DNA from: Areca catechu
Lineage: Eukaryota; Streptophyta; Magnoliopsida; Arecales; Arecaceae
Direction: 5' to 3'
Length of the DNA stretch: 64,000 nt
NCBI GenBank assembly: GCA_021397845.1
Contig: CM038049.1
Span: 108,468,877-108,532,876 of the forward strand
In this document: positions 10,472 to 20,261 of the stretch, in pieces
How positions within the stretch are numbered: position 1 is the stretch's first letter
Layout: each line of letters opens with the position of its first letter
The notes under the pieces: model-generated
Seen by the model: only the letters and a program-made list of their open reading frames with translations
The model's database searches: none
What the model was told of the DNA's origin: nothing
Program-made: the position numbers and the translations under genes

Positions 10472-11188
10472 GTTTCTGAGTCTGCTGAGTCTTTTGCACA
10501 GCATGTCACAAATCTGCATAAAGAAATCAGTAATAAGATCAACCTGAGCAATGAAACTTATAAACACTTAGCTGACTCACATAAGAGGGCTAAAGAATTA
10601 TGTGAAGGGGATTATGCGATGATTAGGCTCAATCCTGAATGGTTTCCCCATGGAACCATAAAGAAGCTGAATGCCCGCGGAGCGGGACCTTTTAAGATCT
10701 TAAAGAAAATAGGGCCTAATGCATATGTTTTGGAACTTCCACCTGATATGGGTATTAGTACAACCTTCAATGTTTCAGACCTAGTAGAATACAAAGAACC
10801 ACTACTAATACCTAGTGAGCCTTTTGAGACAGAAACTTTCATTGAGAGTGAACATATTTCCGAGTGTCCACCACCAACCTTACCTGAGCAGAGAGAGAGA
10901 ATTGAGAGAATCCTGGATGACAAGATCATTACTACCAGGAATAAGGACTATCAGCGATACCTGGTTCAATGGCAAGGTCGACCTGAGTCCGACAACTCTT
11001 GGATTACTCGAGAGGACCTGCAAAGACTTAACCCAGACTTGTTCGAGCATTACCAGGGCAAAACTGAACCATACTCGACTGGGTCGAGTTTTGCCCACCC
11101 CAGGAGAATTGGTGTGGACACCAGAAGCCGAAAGAAACTTCACTCCAACAAGGTTAGCCTTATCCCAATTTGGATCGAAGATAATTAG
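10472..11188 (+). CDS. N1 integrase C-terminus plus chromodomain, no start codon of its own upstream
   Basis: The frame is open from 10472 (VSESAESFAQHV) to TAG at 11186-11188, inside the 3' LTR. The first Met is at 10619. It holds the integrase C-terminal GPFKILKKIGPNAYVLELP segment and a chromodomain (ERIERILDD, YLVQWQGRPESDNSWITR). It is nearly identical to G1 1193-1910 but keeps CGA (Arg) where G1 has TGA. The preceding gag-like ORF ends at 10390, so this part would need its own initiation or splicing. In intact elements the chromodomain directs the integration complex to heterochromatin; here it has no catalytic core attached. Confidence 0.7.
   Translation, partial: VSESAESFAQHVTNLHKEISNKINLSNETYKHLADSHKRAKELCEGDYAMIRLNPEWFPHGTIKKLNARGAGPFKILKKIGPNAYVLELPPDMGISTTFNVSDLVEYKEPLLIPSEPFETETFIESEHISECPPPTLPEQRERIERILDDKIITTRNKDYQRYLVQWQGRPESDNSWITREDLQRLNPDLFEHYQGKTEPYSTGSSFAHPRRIGVDTRSRKKLHSNKVSLIPIWIEDN
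11097..11109 (+). other. Polypurine tract of N1
   Basis: CCCAGGAGAAT just before the LTR start at 11110. Related purine stretches (GGGAGAAT, CAGGAGAAT) precede the LTRs at 15171 and, on the minus strand, 55280. It lies within the chromodomain reading frame. Confidence 0.6.
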
Positions 11189-12468
11189 GTTACCTTGTAT
11201 CCTTTAGTTCAAAAATATTTTATTTTCAAGAGTCATTTCCTTTTCAAGAGTCCTGTAATTAATTTTGAGTTTCAAATCAAGAGTGTTTATTGAGTCCTGT
11301 AATTACTTTTAAAATTTCATTTCTTGTAAGTCCATTTCAAGTTTTAAAGTCTAGGTCAAGTCAGTTCAGTTGAGTTAAGTCTAATTCAGTTGAGTTAAGT
11401 CTAATCAAGTCTTAAAGCCATAAAAGCCAGTAACAAGACTCAAATTCTAGACCCCAGAATTTGACCACATGAAGAAGAGAAGATACATCAACCAAGCAAG
11501 AGAAAAGGACCATCAACTAGGACCACTGGGCGCCACATGTCATTCTTATCCAAGTAGAAGACCACCTCACCATGCCACGTCATCAGGTGCCACTTCACCA
11601 GCCACCTCATCACCCTTTGGGCGCCAACAAGGGAGATTCAAATTCAAGGAGGTTGGCCACATCCCTCCAAGTCCTCCACCAAATCCTCCAACCCCCCCCC
11701 ACATCCCTCCAAACTCTCCACCAAATCCTCCAACCCCCCCTTGTAATCCTCCTCGATTTGGGGAGTTTTTAAATTTCAAAAGCTAGCTTTGTGAGGCTAT
11801 TAAAGGCCTTGGACACCCATTGTAAAGGGGATGGATTTTGATGAGATGAATGAAAAATGAAGTTTGAAGTGAAGTTGTCTTGAGTTTTATGTGTGAAATT
11901 TTTCCTATCTTCTTCTTCCACGCCCAAAGCCACTCTTTTCCCTAGCAATTCATCATCCAAGCTCAAGGCAAAGGCATTGGAGTCGGCCAGATCTTCTGCA
12001 ATTTTTTTTTTGTTCACAAATCCTCCTAACCTTTCTTTACATATGTCTCTTTCTTCCTTAACCTTTGATCTTCAATTGCAGGGTCCTTCGAGGTCTTTGA
12101 GTTGAGAACCGGGTTCCCCCTTGACAATGAACCGACAGACTGAAGTCCAAGTCCAGAGTTCTGATCTTTGTTATCCAAGTCCTCCAGTCCAGAGCGTTGG
12201 TAGTTTCAAGGTATGAATCAAAAGAAGGTTGGAAAGCTCATCAAGGTAAGTCCATAATCATTAGCCCCTATTATCTAGATCTTCTTCCTTCTTAGTTTAG
12301 GATTGTGTCTAATCAAGTAAAAGTTCCATTTCATGTAATCCTTAAGTCTTATTATGATGAGTACAATGCTAGTGTAATTTGGTTTCATTGCTCTACAAAC
12401 CATAATCTAAACATTAATCATATGCGTGCCGCATCATTCTTGGTATCAGAGCGTACGGTGCCGCATCA
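11110..12468 (+). repeat. N1 3' LTR (1359 bp)
   Basis: It matches 7060-8416 apart from one extra C in a C run and one extra T in a T run, as far as I can read. It includes the same 32-base 3' extension with an internal primer-binding-site copy (12437-12468). Confidence 0.93.
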
Positions 12469-12473
12469 CCCTT
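12469..12473. repeat. Right target-site duplication of N1 (CCCTT)
   Basis: Exact match to 7055-7059. Confidence 0.9.
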
Positions 12474-12854
12474 CCCAACTCCAGCTCAATTCCTTTCCGT
12501 GCATCTCCATATTTTGCTGACCTTTCTTTTGTTTGCCTACAGGTCCTCCTTGGTATCTCAGGCATTGGAGACAATCGGCTTTGCCATCGTGCCTCCCAAC
12601 CAAAAGCTAGTGCTCCCACGGGTTCGACTGCTCGGGCATCCAGGCCGCATCAGCCGAGTTGAGCGATCTCTGCACCGGGCACTTCAGAAGTTTGAGGTTT
12701 GCTTTCTCTTTATCTCTTAAGTAGATATTGTAGGTCGAGCTAGTCCTACTGGGGTTTCTTAATCCCGGGGTCCTATTCTCATTTTTACTTTTAGGGCTTT
12801 GAACTGCTAGCGTAAGCTTTCATTACTGTTCTTCGTATTTCATACCTTTGCTTG
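12474..12854 (+). repeat. X: plus-strand gypsy LTR, continuation after N1
   Basis: It carries features shared by the 3' halves of the other gypsy LTRs: an acceptor-like CTACAGGTCC (compare TTGCAGGTCC at 16050), and CTACTGGGGTTTCTTAATCCC, close to the 16250 and 62730 regions. Together with 5855-7059 it gives an LTR of about 1.6 kb. The exact 3' end is unclear. A stretch near 12810-12850 could instead be remnants of a pol linker joining 13653. Confidence 0.55.
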
Positions 12855-13652
12855 TGACCGGAAATCGAAACCCTAAAATAACAAAGAAGAACAACAAGAA
12901 ACATAAAAAAAAAAAAAAAATCATCAACCCTAAAAAAAAGAATTCCTTTGCATCGTAAGCATCCTTACCAGCATCTAGCATCCCTAGCCCTAACCTCCTT
13001 TCCTCCGCACCACCTCCCTTGAGCTTGGACTTGGTCAACTCTTCAAGGACACCAAGGCTTGGCATGTTGTGCTTCAAGGAAGCAAGTGGATCAGCCCAAT
13101 AGGTGAATGGAGCATGGGTTTGGGCCTCCTGGAAGCTGGGGTGGCCTGGTAGCTTGGTAGCAGGAATATTCCATAGAATCTTGCTTCTTAAGGGCTTGGA
13201 CTTGGTGCCTAAACTTGGTTTCTCCTGGACTGGGCTATAGGTGGACCTTTGGAATCATGGATGCCCTGGTTCAGGAATATGCTCTAGTATTTGGAGAGGA
13301 ATCTGGGCATCTAGAGGGCATCTGGAAGGAATCAGGGTTTTTGGGAAGCATTTTGGATCTTAGGGTGTCACACAAAATCCAACAAACTGATGTAGTGGCC
13401 TTTGACTCCAGGATGTGGCCTGGTGGAACTCCAAAATAGGGTAACCTCTTCTCTTGTACAAAATTTGAACTCATACTAGACTCATAATTGAAGTACGGAC
13501 TTAATATACTAACTAGGGTTGAGGGTTGAGACAAATCAACTAACATCAACTTATTACAGGACTCTATCTTAATTGGTTACAAAAATTTGACACATGACTA
13601 AGTAAACCAAATAGGGCCCAGTAATCTGTTTCTAATCTTGGTGCCCCCATCA
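12855..13652 (-). repeat. Y: probable minus-strand gypsy LTR (about 0.8 kb)
   Basis: On the minus strand it would start TGATGGGGGCACC, as S3 starts TGATGGGGGACCC, and it contains GAGTCCTGTAATAAG, seen near the start of other LTRs here. The flanks GCTTG (12850-12854) and GTTTG (13653-13657) are a near-match for a 5-base duplication. It interrupts the integrase reading at 13653. A poly-A/T stretch lies at 12906-12920. No gene is visible. Confidence 0.5.
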
Positions 13653-15170
13653 GTTTGATAGATTAAAGGATGAGTATGAAACCTACCCAGACTTTGGAGA
13701 CAATTACCAGACCCTTAGGCTAGGACCATCTAGTATCCATAGTAAGTATACCATTCAGGATGGCTACTTATTCCAGAATAATAGACTCTGTATCCCTAAA
13801 AATCTCTTAGAGAATTCCTGATTTGAGAGATCCATGCTGGAGGATTAGCTTGTCACTTTGGTAGGAATAAGACCATCTTAGCGATAGAAGACCAGTTTTA
13901 TTGGCTATGTTTGAAAAGGCATATTGCTCATATTGTAGCCAGGTGTAGAACTTGTGCTGTTGCAAAATAGCAGAAGCAAAACACTGGTCTCTACACACCC
14001 TAACCAGTGCCTGATCATCCTTGGCAGGATCTCAGTATGGACTTCATGTTAGGATTACTTAAGACCTAGAAAAGACATGATTTTATCTTTGTTGTGGTCG
14101 ATAGGTTCTCTAAGATGGCTCACTTCATCCCGTGTTCCCAGACCTTTGATGCGTCTAGAGTAGCCAAGCTTTTCTTAGACAATGTGGTTAGACTCCATGG
14201 CCTACCCAAGACCATCATATTAGATAGGGATGTTAGGTTCACCAGTTATTTCTGGAAAATCTTCTGGCACCTGTTAGGGACCAAGCTTAAGTTTTCTACA
14301 GCCTACCACCCCCAGACAGTTGGCCAAACTGAAGTGGTGAACCATAGCCTAGGAAACCTCCTTAGTTGCTTGGTAGGTGAACATATTGGAAGTTGGGACT
14401 TATTGTTGCCTAGTGCAGAGTTCGCCTACAATAGCTTAGTGAAGAGGACCTCGGGCATGAGTCCTTTTGAGATAGTCCATGGGTATAAGCCTAATTGCCC
14501 CATTGATCTGATTCCTTTACCTATTCATGCACGAGTCTCAAAGTCTGCAAAATCATTTGCACAGCATATTAGAGACTTGCATAAGGACATTAGCCAAAAG
14601 ATTGATTTAAGTAATAAAACATATAAGAAACTGGATAATTCCCAAAAAAGAACCAAGGAATTTGATGTAGGGGATTCTATCATGATTAGGCTTAGGCCTG
14701 AGCGGTTCCCACCAGGAACCATTAAGAAACTTCATGCTCATGAAGCCAGACCTTTTAGAGTGATAGAGAAGGTTGGACCAAATGCCTGTGTTAGATTTAC
14801 CCTCAAAATTTTGCACTAGTTCTACCTTCAATATCGTAGACCAGGTTGAGTATAGGAAACTGGCAGTGATACCCAGTGAGGCCTTTGGACCTACTCCAAC
14901 CCTTGTGAATGACCCTAGCCCAGAGTGTCCACCAATTAATTGGCCTGAGTGAGGAGAACGGATCGAGCGTATCCTAGATGATCAAGCCATCATGACACGG
15001 GGCCATGGCTATCAATGCTACCTGGTCTGATGGCAAGGCCCGCCAGAATCGGACGATTCATGGATTTCTCGAGAGGACTTGCAGTGCCTTGACCTAGACC
15101 TTCTCGAGAGATATGTGAGCCAGTGTGATCCTTACTCGACAGGGTCGAGTTCCTCCCACCCTGGGAGAAT
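13653..15170 (+). pseudogene. G: decayed gypsy integrase and chromodomain
   Basis: It starts at the integrase N-terminal region (FDRLKDEYETYPDFG) and runs through zinc finger, core and C-terminus to a chromodomain ending ISREDLQCL, then a purine tract and LTR. The longest intact stretch is 14094-14819 (241 aa), from VDRFSKMAHF through YFWKIFWHLLG to the C-terminal domain. Stops and frameshifts occur before 14090, near 14800 and within the chromodomain. HPQTDGQTE has become HPQTVGQTE next to the catalytic Glu. It is clearly older than G1. Confidence 0.85.
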
Positions 15171-16443
15171 TGGTGCGGACACCAAAGGTACCAGAATAAG
15201 ACAGAGGCTTCTCAACCCTCTGTGGATTACTTAGTAGTCTTTGAGTCCAGTTCGTAATAAGGGCTTAGCCTATTTGAGTTTTTTTTTCATCATTTGAGTC
15301 ATGTATTCAGAGTTTGATCAGTCAGTCAAGTCAGCTTATGTTGAGCTAGTTTTCTTTCTGAGTCCTATATATGTTAGTCGAAGTCCAATGAAGAATCAAT
15401 ACAAGTGAAGACCAAGCCAGTACAAGTGAAGACCAACCCAACTTGAAGTTTTGAAGACCATTGAAGGCCCAGTAGGAGAAATTGAAAGCCCTGGAACCTT
15501 GGAGAGTAGCTTGGAGCCCTGGACTGTAGTTTGAAGCAAACTGGGCCAGCCAAGGCCCATGAGAGGAACCAAGGGGTGCCACTTGCTTATGCTTACCATC
15601 CCTTGGTCGGCCGCATAGGGTCACCTCCCTTGGCTGACCAAGGCAAGAGAGAGAGGGAGAATTTGAGGGAAAGTAAACCATTGACCTACCATGTATTCTA
15701 GCTAGGGTTTGGGTGGGATTCAAATTCCTATGGAAAGACTTATGTATCCTTACATGGGGGGCAAGTTCATGAGTCTATTTAAGAGGCTCTCTCCTCTTGT
15801 ATGAAGACAACTTTTTCATGAATATTATTGAGTTTCAATCTACTACTATGTGCTTTGCTGTGTACTCAGGGGATTTTGTGTGAGCCCCTTCTTCTTCCTT
15901 GCTACCTATGCCCAGTCTCCAGTCGCCATCAAACCCTAGAAGCCACCTCTCCAAGCTTGGCCGCCCAACATCAAAACATCCCTTTCCTTGCTATTTTTCA
16001 CTTTATTCCTTCATCCCTTCATCAATTTCTAACCCTTGACAGGTGATTTGCAGGTCCCTCGAAGTCTACGAATCTATTGATTCCAACCAGGCAGCGATCG
16101 GATCACCGGGTTGAAAGCCAAGAATCCACAGGGTCTTCAGCTTGATCATCCAGGTCACATCCAGTAGCGAAGAGAGACCTCTACAAGGATTCATCTACTA
16201 GATCCTGTCAGGTACACCCCCTCTGCTTGCTAGTAGCATTATTGAAGGAGAACTAGCCCAACTGGGGCTTCTCAGCCTCGGCGATCCTCTTTTCTATTGC
16301 TTTCAGGTTCTTTCTGCATGCTGCTGCTTCTATTTTGCATAGAGCTGTCTACTTTAATTCTTGGCCTTAGTTTTGGGATTTAGATACATAACTTAATATA
16401 AAAAATAAAAAAATAATTTTGCATGCATTTTAGTTCCGCATCA
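15171..16443 (+). repeat. 3' LTR of G (1273 bp)
   Basis: TGGTGCGGACACCA to TTCCGCATCA, directly after the G chromodomain. It contains CTCTTGTATGAAGAC after a CTATTTAAG TATA-like site (about 15776), an acceptor-like TTTGCAGGTCCC near 16050 and CCTCTGTGGATTAC near its start. What follows is not a primer-binding site but the middle of a gag gene (F), so the junction at 16443/16444 is either the insertion edge of G in F or a deletion. Confidence 0.8.
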
Positions 16444-16891
16444 CAATATGTTTGACCGATTGGATGAACATCTTTGAAACCTAGACAGGACCAGGAAGAC
16501 CCCTGCTAAGCCTAGACTTGAGACCCCATATCCCACAACTCCTAACCCTAGGAGAGCCCCATGCCATGACCCAATCTGAGATCTTAGTGCAAGGAGACCC
16601 AATTATATTTTCATGGACCAGGATAAGAGAGCCACTAAGAACATTAGGTTAGAAGCATCTACTTTTGGTGGTGATCTTGATCTTGAGGATTACCTTGATT
16701 GGGAAAGAGGTATGGATCAGTATTTTGAGAGGGATCTAATGACTGAAGAAAGAAAGTTTAAGTTTGCTAAACTCAAGTTAGTTCGCCAGGCTAGAATACA
16801 CTAGGGTGATGTTGAAAGAATGATTAGACGAAGAGGAGACCAGCCCATAGCTACCTGGAGAGCCATGAAGAGCAAACTTAGAGAAAGGTAT

Positions 16892-17116
16892 CTACCCATG
16901 TCTTATGAGCCCAAGGACCTTATAACCCATCGATCCCTACCCATGTCCTATGAGCCCAAGGAGCCCATAACCCATCGATCCCTACCCATGTCTTATGAGC
17001 CCAAGGAACCCAGAACCCATCAATCCCTACCCATGTCCTACAAGCCCAATGAACCCAGAACCCATTGATCCCTACCCATGTCCTTTGAGCCCAATGGACC
17101 TATAACCATAGATCTG
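16892..17116 (+). repeat. 45-bp coding minisatellite, five units (F gag)
   Basis: Units start at 16892, 16937, 16982, 17027 and 17072, each beginning CTACCCATGTC and containing GAGCCCAA. The 45-base period keeps the reading frame. A has a diverged counterpart of short SYEPR/SYEPK repeats (about 57110-56980). Confidence 0.85.
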
Positions 17117-17155
17117 AATCCATGTCCTATGAGCAGAAGGAGCCCATAGCCCATC

Positions 17156-17419
17156 GACCTGAACCTGATAGGATTAGTAACCCTAGCTATCAGTCAGGTA
17201 CTAGTTAAGTTCCCCTTAGTCGACCCGAATCCGATAGGATTAGTACCCTTAGGTATCAGCCAAGTACTAGTCAAGTTCTCCTTAATCGACCTGAACCCAA
17301 TAGGATTAGTATCCCTAGCTACTAGCCAAGTACTAACCAAGTTTTCCTTAGTCGACCCGAACCCGATAGGATTAGTACCCCTAGCTATCAGCCAAGTACT
17401 AGTCAAGTTCCCCTTAGGT
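17156..17419 (+). repeat. 66-bp coding minisatellite, four units (F gag)
   Basis: Units start at 17156, 17222, 17288 and 17354, with the shared core GATAGGATTAGTA and AGTACTAGTCAAGTT. The 66-base period also keeps frame. One unit has a stop (TAG after AGCTAC). Confidence 0.85.
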
Positions 17420-17451
17420 GACCCACCCCTACTACCCCAGTTGTTCCCAAG

Positions 17452-18059
17452 GATAATATTGAAAAGGAAGTAGGTAGGATAGACCTGGAATTAGTTGACC
17501 AAGAAAATGCTCAGATTGAAGCTGTGTTGGAAGAATAGTTAGAGGAAGAGAACCATGACATTGCTACTAAAGCTTTACCTGGGGACACACTAGAGGAGAA
17601 CCAAATTATAGAGCCCCATCTTGAAATTCAAGAACTAGAGGAATTTATTGAGGCCATGGTTTCTTTAGTCTAGTACCCTCAGGATGAAGCCACTCCTTTA
17701 GTCCCAATAGAAGATCTCTTTCCTAAAATTACCAACTTATCCTTCCCTTTAGTAGACATTTTATTTCCTATAGATCAATGACCACACCCTAAGGTCATCC
17801 CCATAAATCCAGAATCAGTCAATGAATCCTCTTCTTACTTCCTACACTTTCCTGAGTCTTCCCATGTTTCTTGAACCATTAGATTGCATTTTGTAGAGGT
17901 TAGCATGTTGCATCAGTCCATTAAGCATGTTAGGTTTGTATCCTACTTCTGGAAGACCCTATGGCATCTATTAGGAGTTCATGCCAAGTTTTCATCTACA
18001 TGTCATCCACCAACCATTGGTCAGACACCTAGTTGTGGTTAGAGGTTTAGTCGACCTTG
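17452..18059 (+). pseudogene. F acidic linker and integrase stub
   Basis: An acidic stretch (EVGRIDLELVDQENAQIEAVLEE, DTLEENQIIEPHLEIQE) is followed by SYFLHFPESSHVS and then SYFWKTLWHLLGVHAKFS with a residual HPPTIGQT. Several stops interrupt it. The order matches N1 9503-10390 closely although the bases have diverged, so N1 and F descend from one deletion-bearing design. Confidence 0.75.
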
Positions 18060-18534
18060 TAGTCCATTAGATGTTGTGAGTCTTTTGCACTGCATGATAA
18101 GAGATCTGCATAAGAAAATTAGCCATAAGATTAATGTAAGCAATGACATTTATAAAACATGGTTAATTCCCGAAACAGTTAATGAGTTTTCTAGGAAGAT
18201 TTTGTAATGATTAGGCAACATATTTGTGGAGCTAGATCCTTCAAAGTGATAAAGAAATTTGGACCTAATGCTCAAGTTACCACCGAATTTGGTATTAGCT
18301 CAACCTTCAATATCTCAGACTTAGTTGAGTATAGGGAGCTAGCAATGATACCTAGTGAGCCTTTGGACCTAACCTTTTCTTTGAGAGAGAACTCATCCCT
18401 GAGTGTCCACTAAATTAGCTTGGGTAAGGAAAAGATTGACCGTATCCTGAACGACCAAGCTAATAGTTCCCAAATCAAAGGCTATCACATTACTTGGTTC
18501 ATTGGCAAGGTCAACCAGAATCTGAGGATGCATG
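18060..18534 (+). pseudogene. F integrase C-terminus and first half of chromodomain
   Basis: A degraded version of the G1/N1 tail: IRDLHKKISHKINVSND, then a GPNAQV segment, GISSTFNISDLVEYRELAMIPSEPLDL, then a chromodomain that stops after the equivalent of PESED. The solo LTR S1 is inserted here and the chromodomain resumes at 20149. Confidence 0.75.
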
Positions 18535-20148
18535 TGATGCTGGACAAATAATTTAAAAACATAACAATTAATATTTTTATATTTTTAGATTTTAAAGGAA
18601 GACTCAAAGGAGACAGTAAAGGAAACTAATCTAGTCGATTACTTGCATAAGTAACCTATAAAGCAATTAAAAAAATAGGACCTGGTGGTTGAGAAACCAT
18701 CGAAATTAGGATTTATTTCAATAATTCAAAAAATAATGAGAAGGGAAAAAGTTTAGTTGTACCAACGAAGATCGCTCTCTTGATGTAAATCTAGCAGGAC
18801 TCTCAAGATTGTAGTGATAGAGTTTCAAGACCTTGCTTCCAGGCTCCGATCTTCCACACGATGCTGGTTCTGAGGTAAGAACACCAGATCTAGATTCTTG
18901 GTCACTTGCAAAACACTTAGCAAAGGAAATTCAAGTTAGGAATTAGCAATGAAAAAGAAAAGAAGGAAAGAGAAGGGTTCAAAGTGATGGTTGGATCTTC
19001 TTGTTAGTTGGATAGGTAGGGCCTCACACCCCGTGATGCTCCAAAGGAACAAAGGAAGGGCCTCACACCTCGCGATGCACACAGCAAAGGAAGAAAATTT
19101 TGGCAGAATTTCTTTATTTCAATAATAATTGCATGAATTACAAGGGGGGTTGATCGGGTATTTATAGACCCCCAACCAGTGGTGTAAGGGACCCAAAGAC
19201 TAGACTTGTGCTCCCTTGGAATATAACTCCTAGAGTCCTACTTCTGGGCATCTTGGACTCTTGCTTATTGGGTTGATCTGGACTTCTGTATGTGAGTGGA
19301 CTGTTCAATATGGATTGAAGAAGACTCAAGAGTTTTGGTGAGACTCTTGAGTCCTATGAACTTAAGCAGCTTCCAACCTGTTTTATCAAAACTCTTGAAG
19401 TAGGAAAACATTCCAACCTTCTCCACTTGGATGACTTGAGATGACTTAGAACTCCTTGAAATGTTGGCCGATTTCTTTCCTGGTTTTGGTGTGAAGGAAT
19501 GGAGTGGAAGGCATAAATTTGGAGAGTCCTTCACATTTACTCATCTTAAAATATGAGGCACCAATTAAAGCTCTTCTCATGGGCCGACTAAAGGGTGTTG
19601 TCTTGTGGTGATGTCTTAATCTTATTGCATGTCCAAACACAAGTGACATGCCATTTGTTGATGTCCCCTGGTGATGTGGCAGATGTTGTCAAGAATTCTT
19701 GCAAAGGTGGTGCCAAATAGGATGACATGTGGCAAGAAACTTGTGCTAGCACATGGATCTTAATTTGAGTCACATGGATCTTCAATTGGATGCACATGGG
19801 TCTTTAATTGGATGTCCCTTGTAATACAGGACTCAATAACTAATTTCTCAGGACTCAAACCAAATAACTAAAGCCCTACGTGATCAATTGGAACCTAATT
19901 TGATCAAAAGGCAAGACATGTAAATAAGTGATTCAACTTGGTAAAAGGGATTTGGCCCCAAAGGCCAAAAGAATAAAACCCTAATTACAGTCAGTAAAAA
20001 GGGCTAACCCTAACTATACCAAAATAATAGAATTTAAAATAAAATATTTACATGGAAAAAGGGGTTGGGTCCAGGGATTTATTCACAGGTGATCCACAGG
20101 GATGCGGGTTCAACCTATTGATATTTTCTGGTCCTGGTGTCCACACCA
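18535..20148 (-). mobile_element. S1: gypsy solo LTR (1614 bp) inside the F chromodomain
   Basis: On the minus strand it runs from TGGTGTGGACACCAGG (20148) to GTCCAGCATCA (18535), the same kind of termini as the other gypsy LTRs. The flanks GCATG (18530-18534) and GTGTG (20149-20153) are probably a mutated target duplication. Removing it restores a continuous chromodomain in F. No internal region is present, so it arose by LTR-LTR recombination. A TATA-like box lies at 19166-19159. Frames inside it are not genes. Confidence 0.85.
19159..19166 (-). promoter_or_regulatory. TATA box of S1
   Basis: TATAAATA on the minus strand followed by CCCGATC. Confidence 0.5.
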
Positions 20149-20261
20149 GTGTGGATCACTCAAGAGGATTCGGAATGCCTCAACCCAGACCCATTGGAGT
20201 AGTACCAGAGCCAGATTGACCCTTGCTCGATAGGGTCGAGTTCCTCCCATCCCGAAAGAAT
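20149..20261 (+). pseudogene. F chromodomain, second half
   Basis: It continues the chromodomain with WITQEDSECLNPDPLE and the serine/proline end before the purine tract GAAAGAATT. A stop is present after PLE. It directly precedes the F 3' LTR. Confidence 0.75.

Larger units (their letters stand above)
7060..12468 (+). mobile_element. N1: young non-autonomous Ty3/gypsy element (5.4 kb), complete
   Basis: It has two full LTRs, a PBS, a polypurine tract and perfect CCCTT target duplications. The LTRs appear to differ only by two one-base homopolymer indels, which points to a recent insertion. The internal region is only 2.7 kb. It carries a gag-like N-terminus with an acidic linker, a short piece of integrase core, the integrase C-terminus and a chromodomain. 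It has no protease, reverse transcriptase or RNase H and only a stub of catalytic integrase, so movement must have been driven in trans. The LTRs and 3' end match G1, an obvious candidate relative of the helper. Confidence 0.92.
16444..17451 (+). pseudogene. F gag: gag core plus in-frame repeats
   Basis: The 5' LTR, PBS and leader of F are absent here. After a short N-terminal piece (MFDRLDEHL) the gypsy gag core is recognisable: LEASTFGGDLDLEDYLDW, then MDQYFERDLMTEERKFKFAKLKLV, then ATWRAMKSKLRERYLP. Stops break it (for example at 16802). The core is followed by five 15-residue repeats around PMSYEPKEP (16892-17116) and four 22-residue repeats around RPEPDRISTPSYQPST (17156-17419). A matching gag core is present in A on the minus strand (57450-57196). 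Confidence 0.8.

Noticed and set aside
12474..12854. Host exon with splice acceptor
   Set aside because: It matches the organisation of other gypsy LTR 3' halves and continues LTR X across the N1 insertion.
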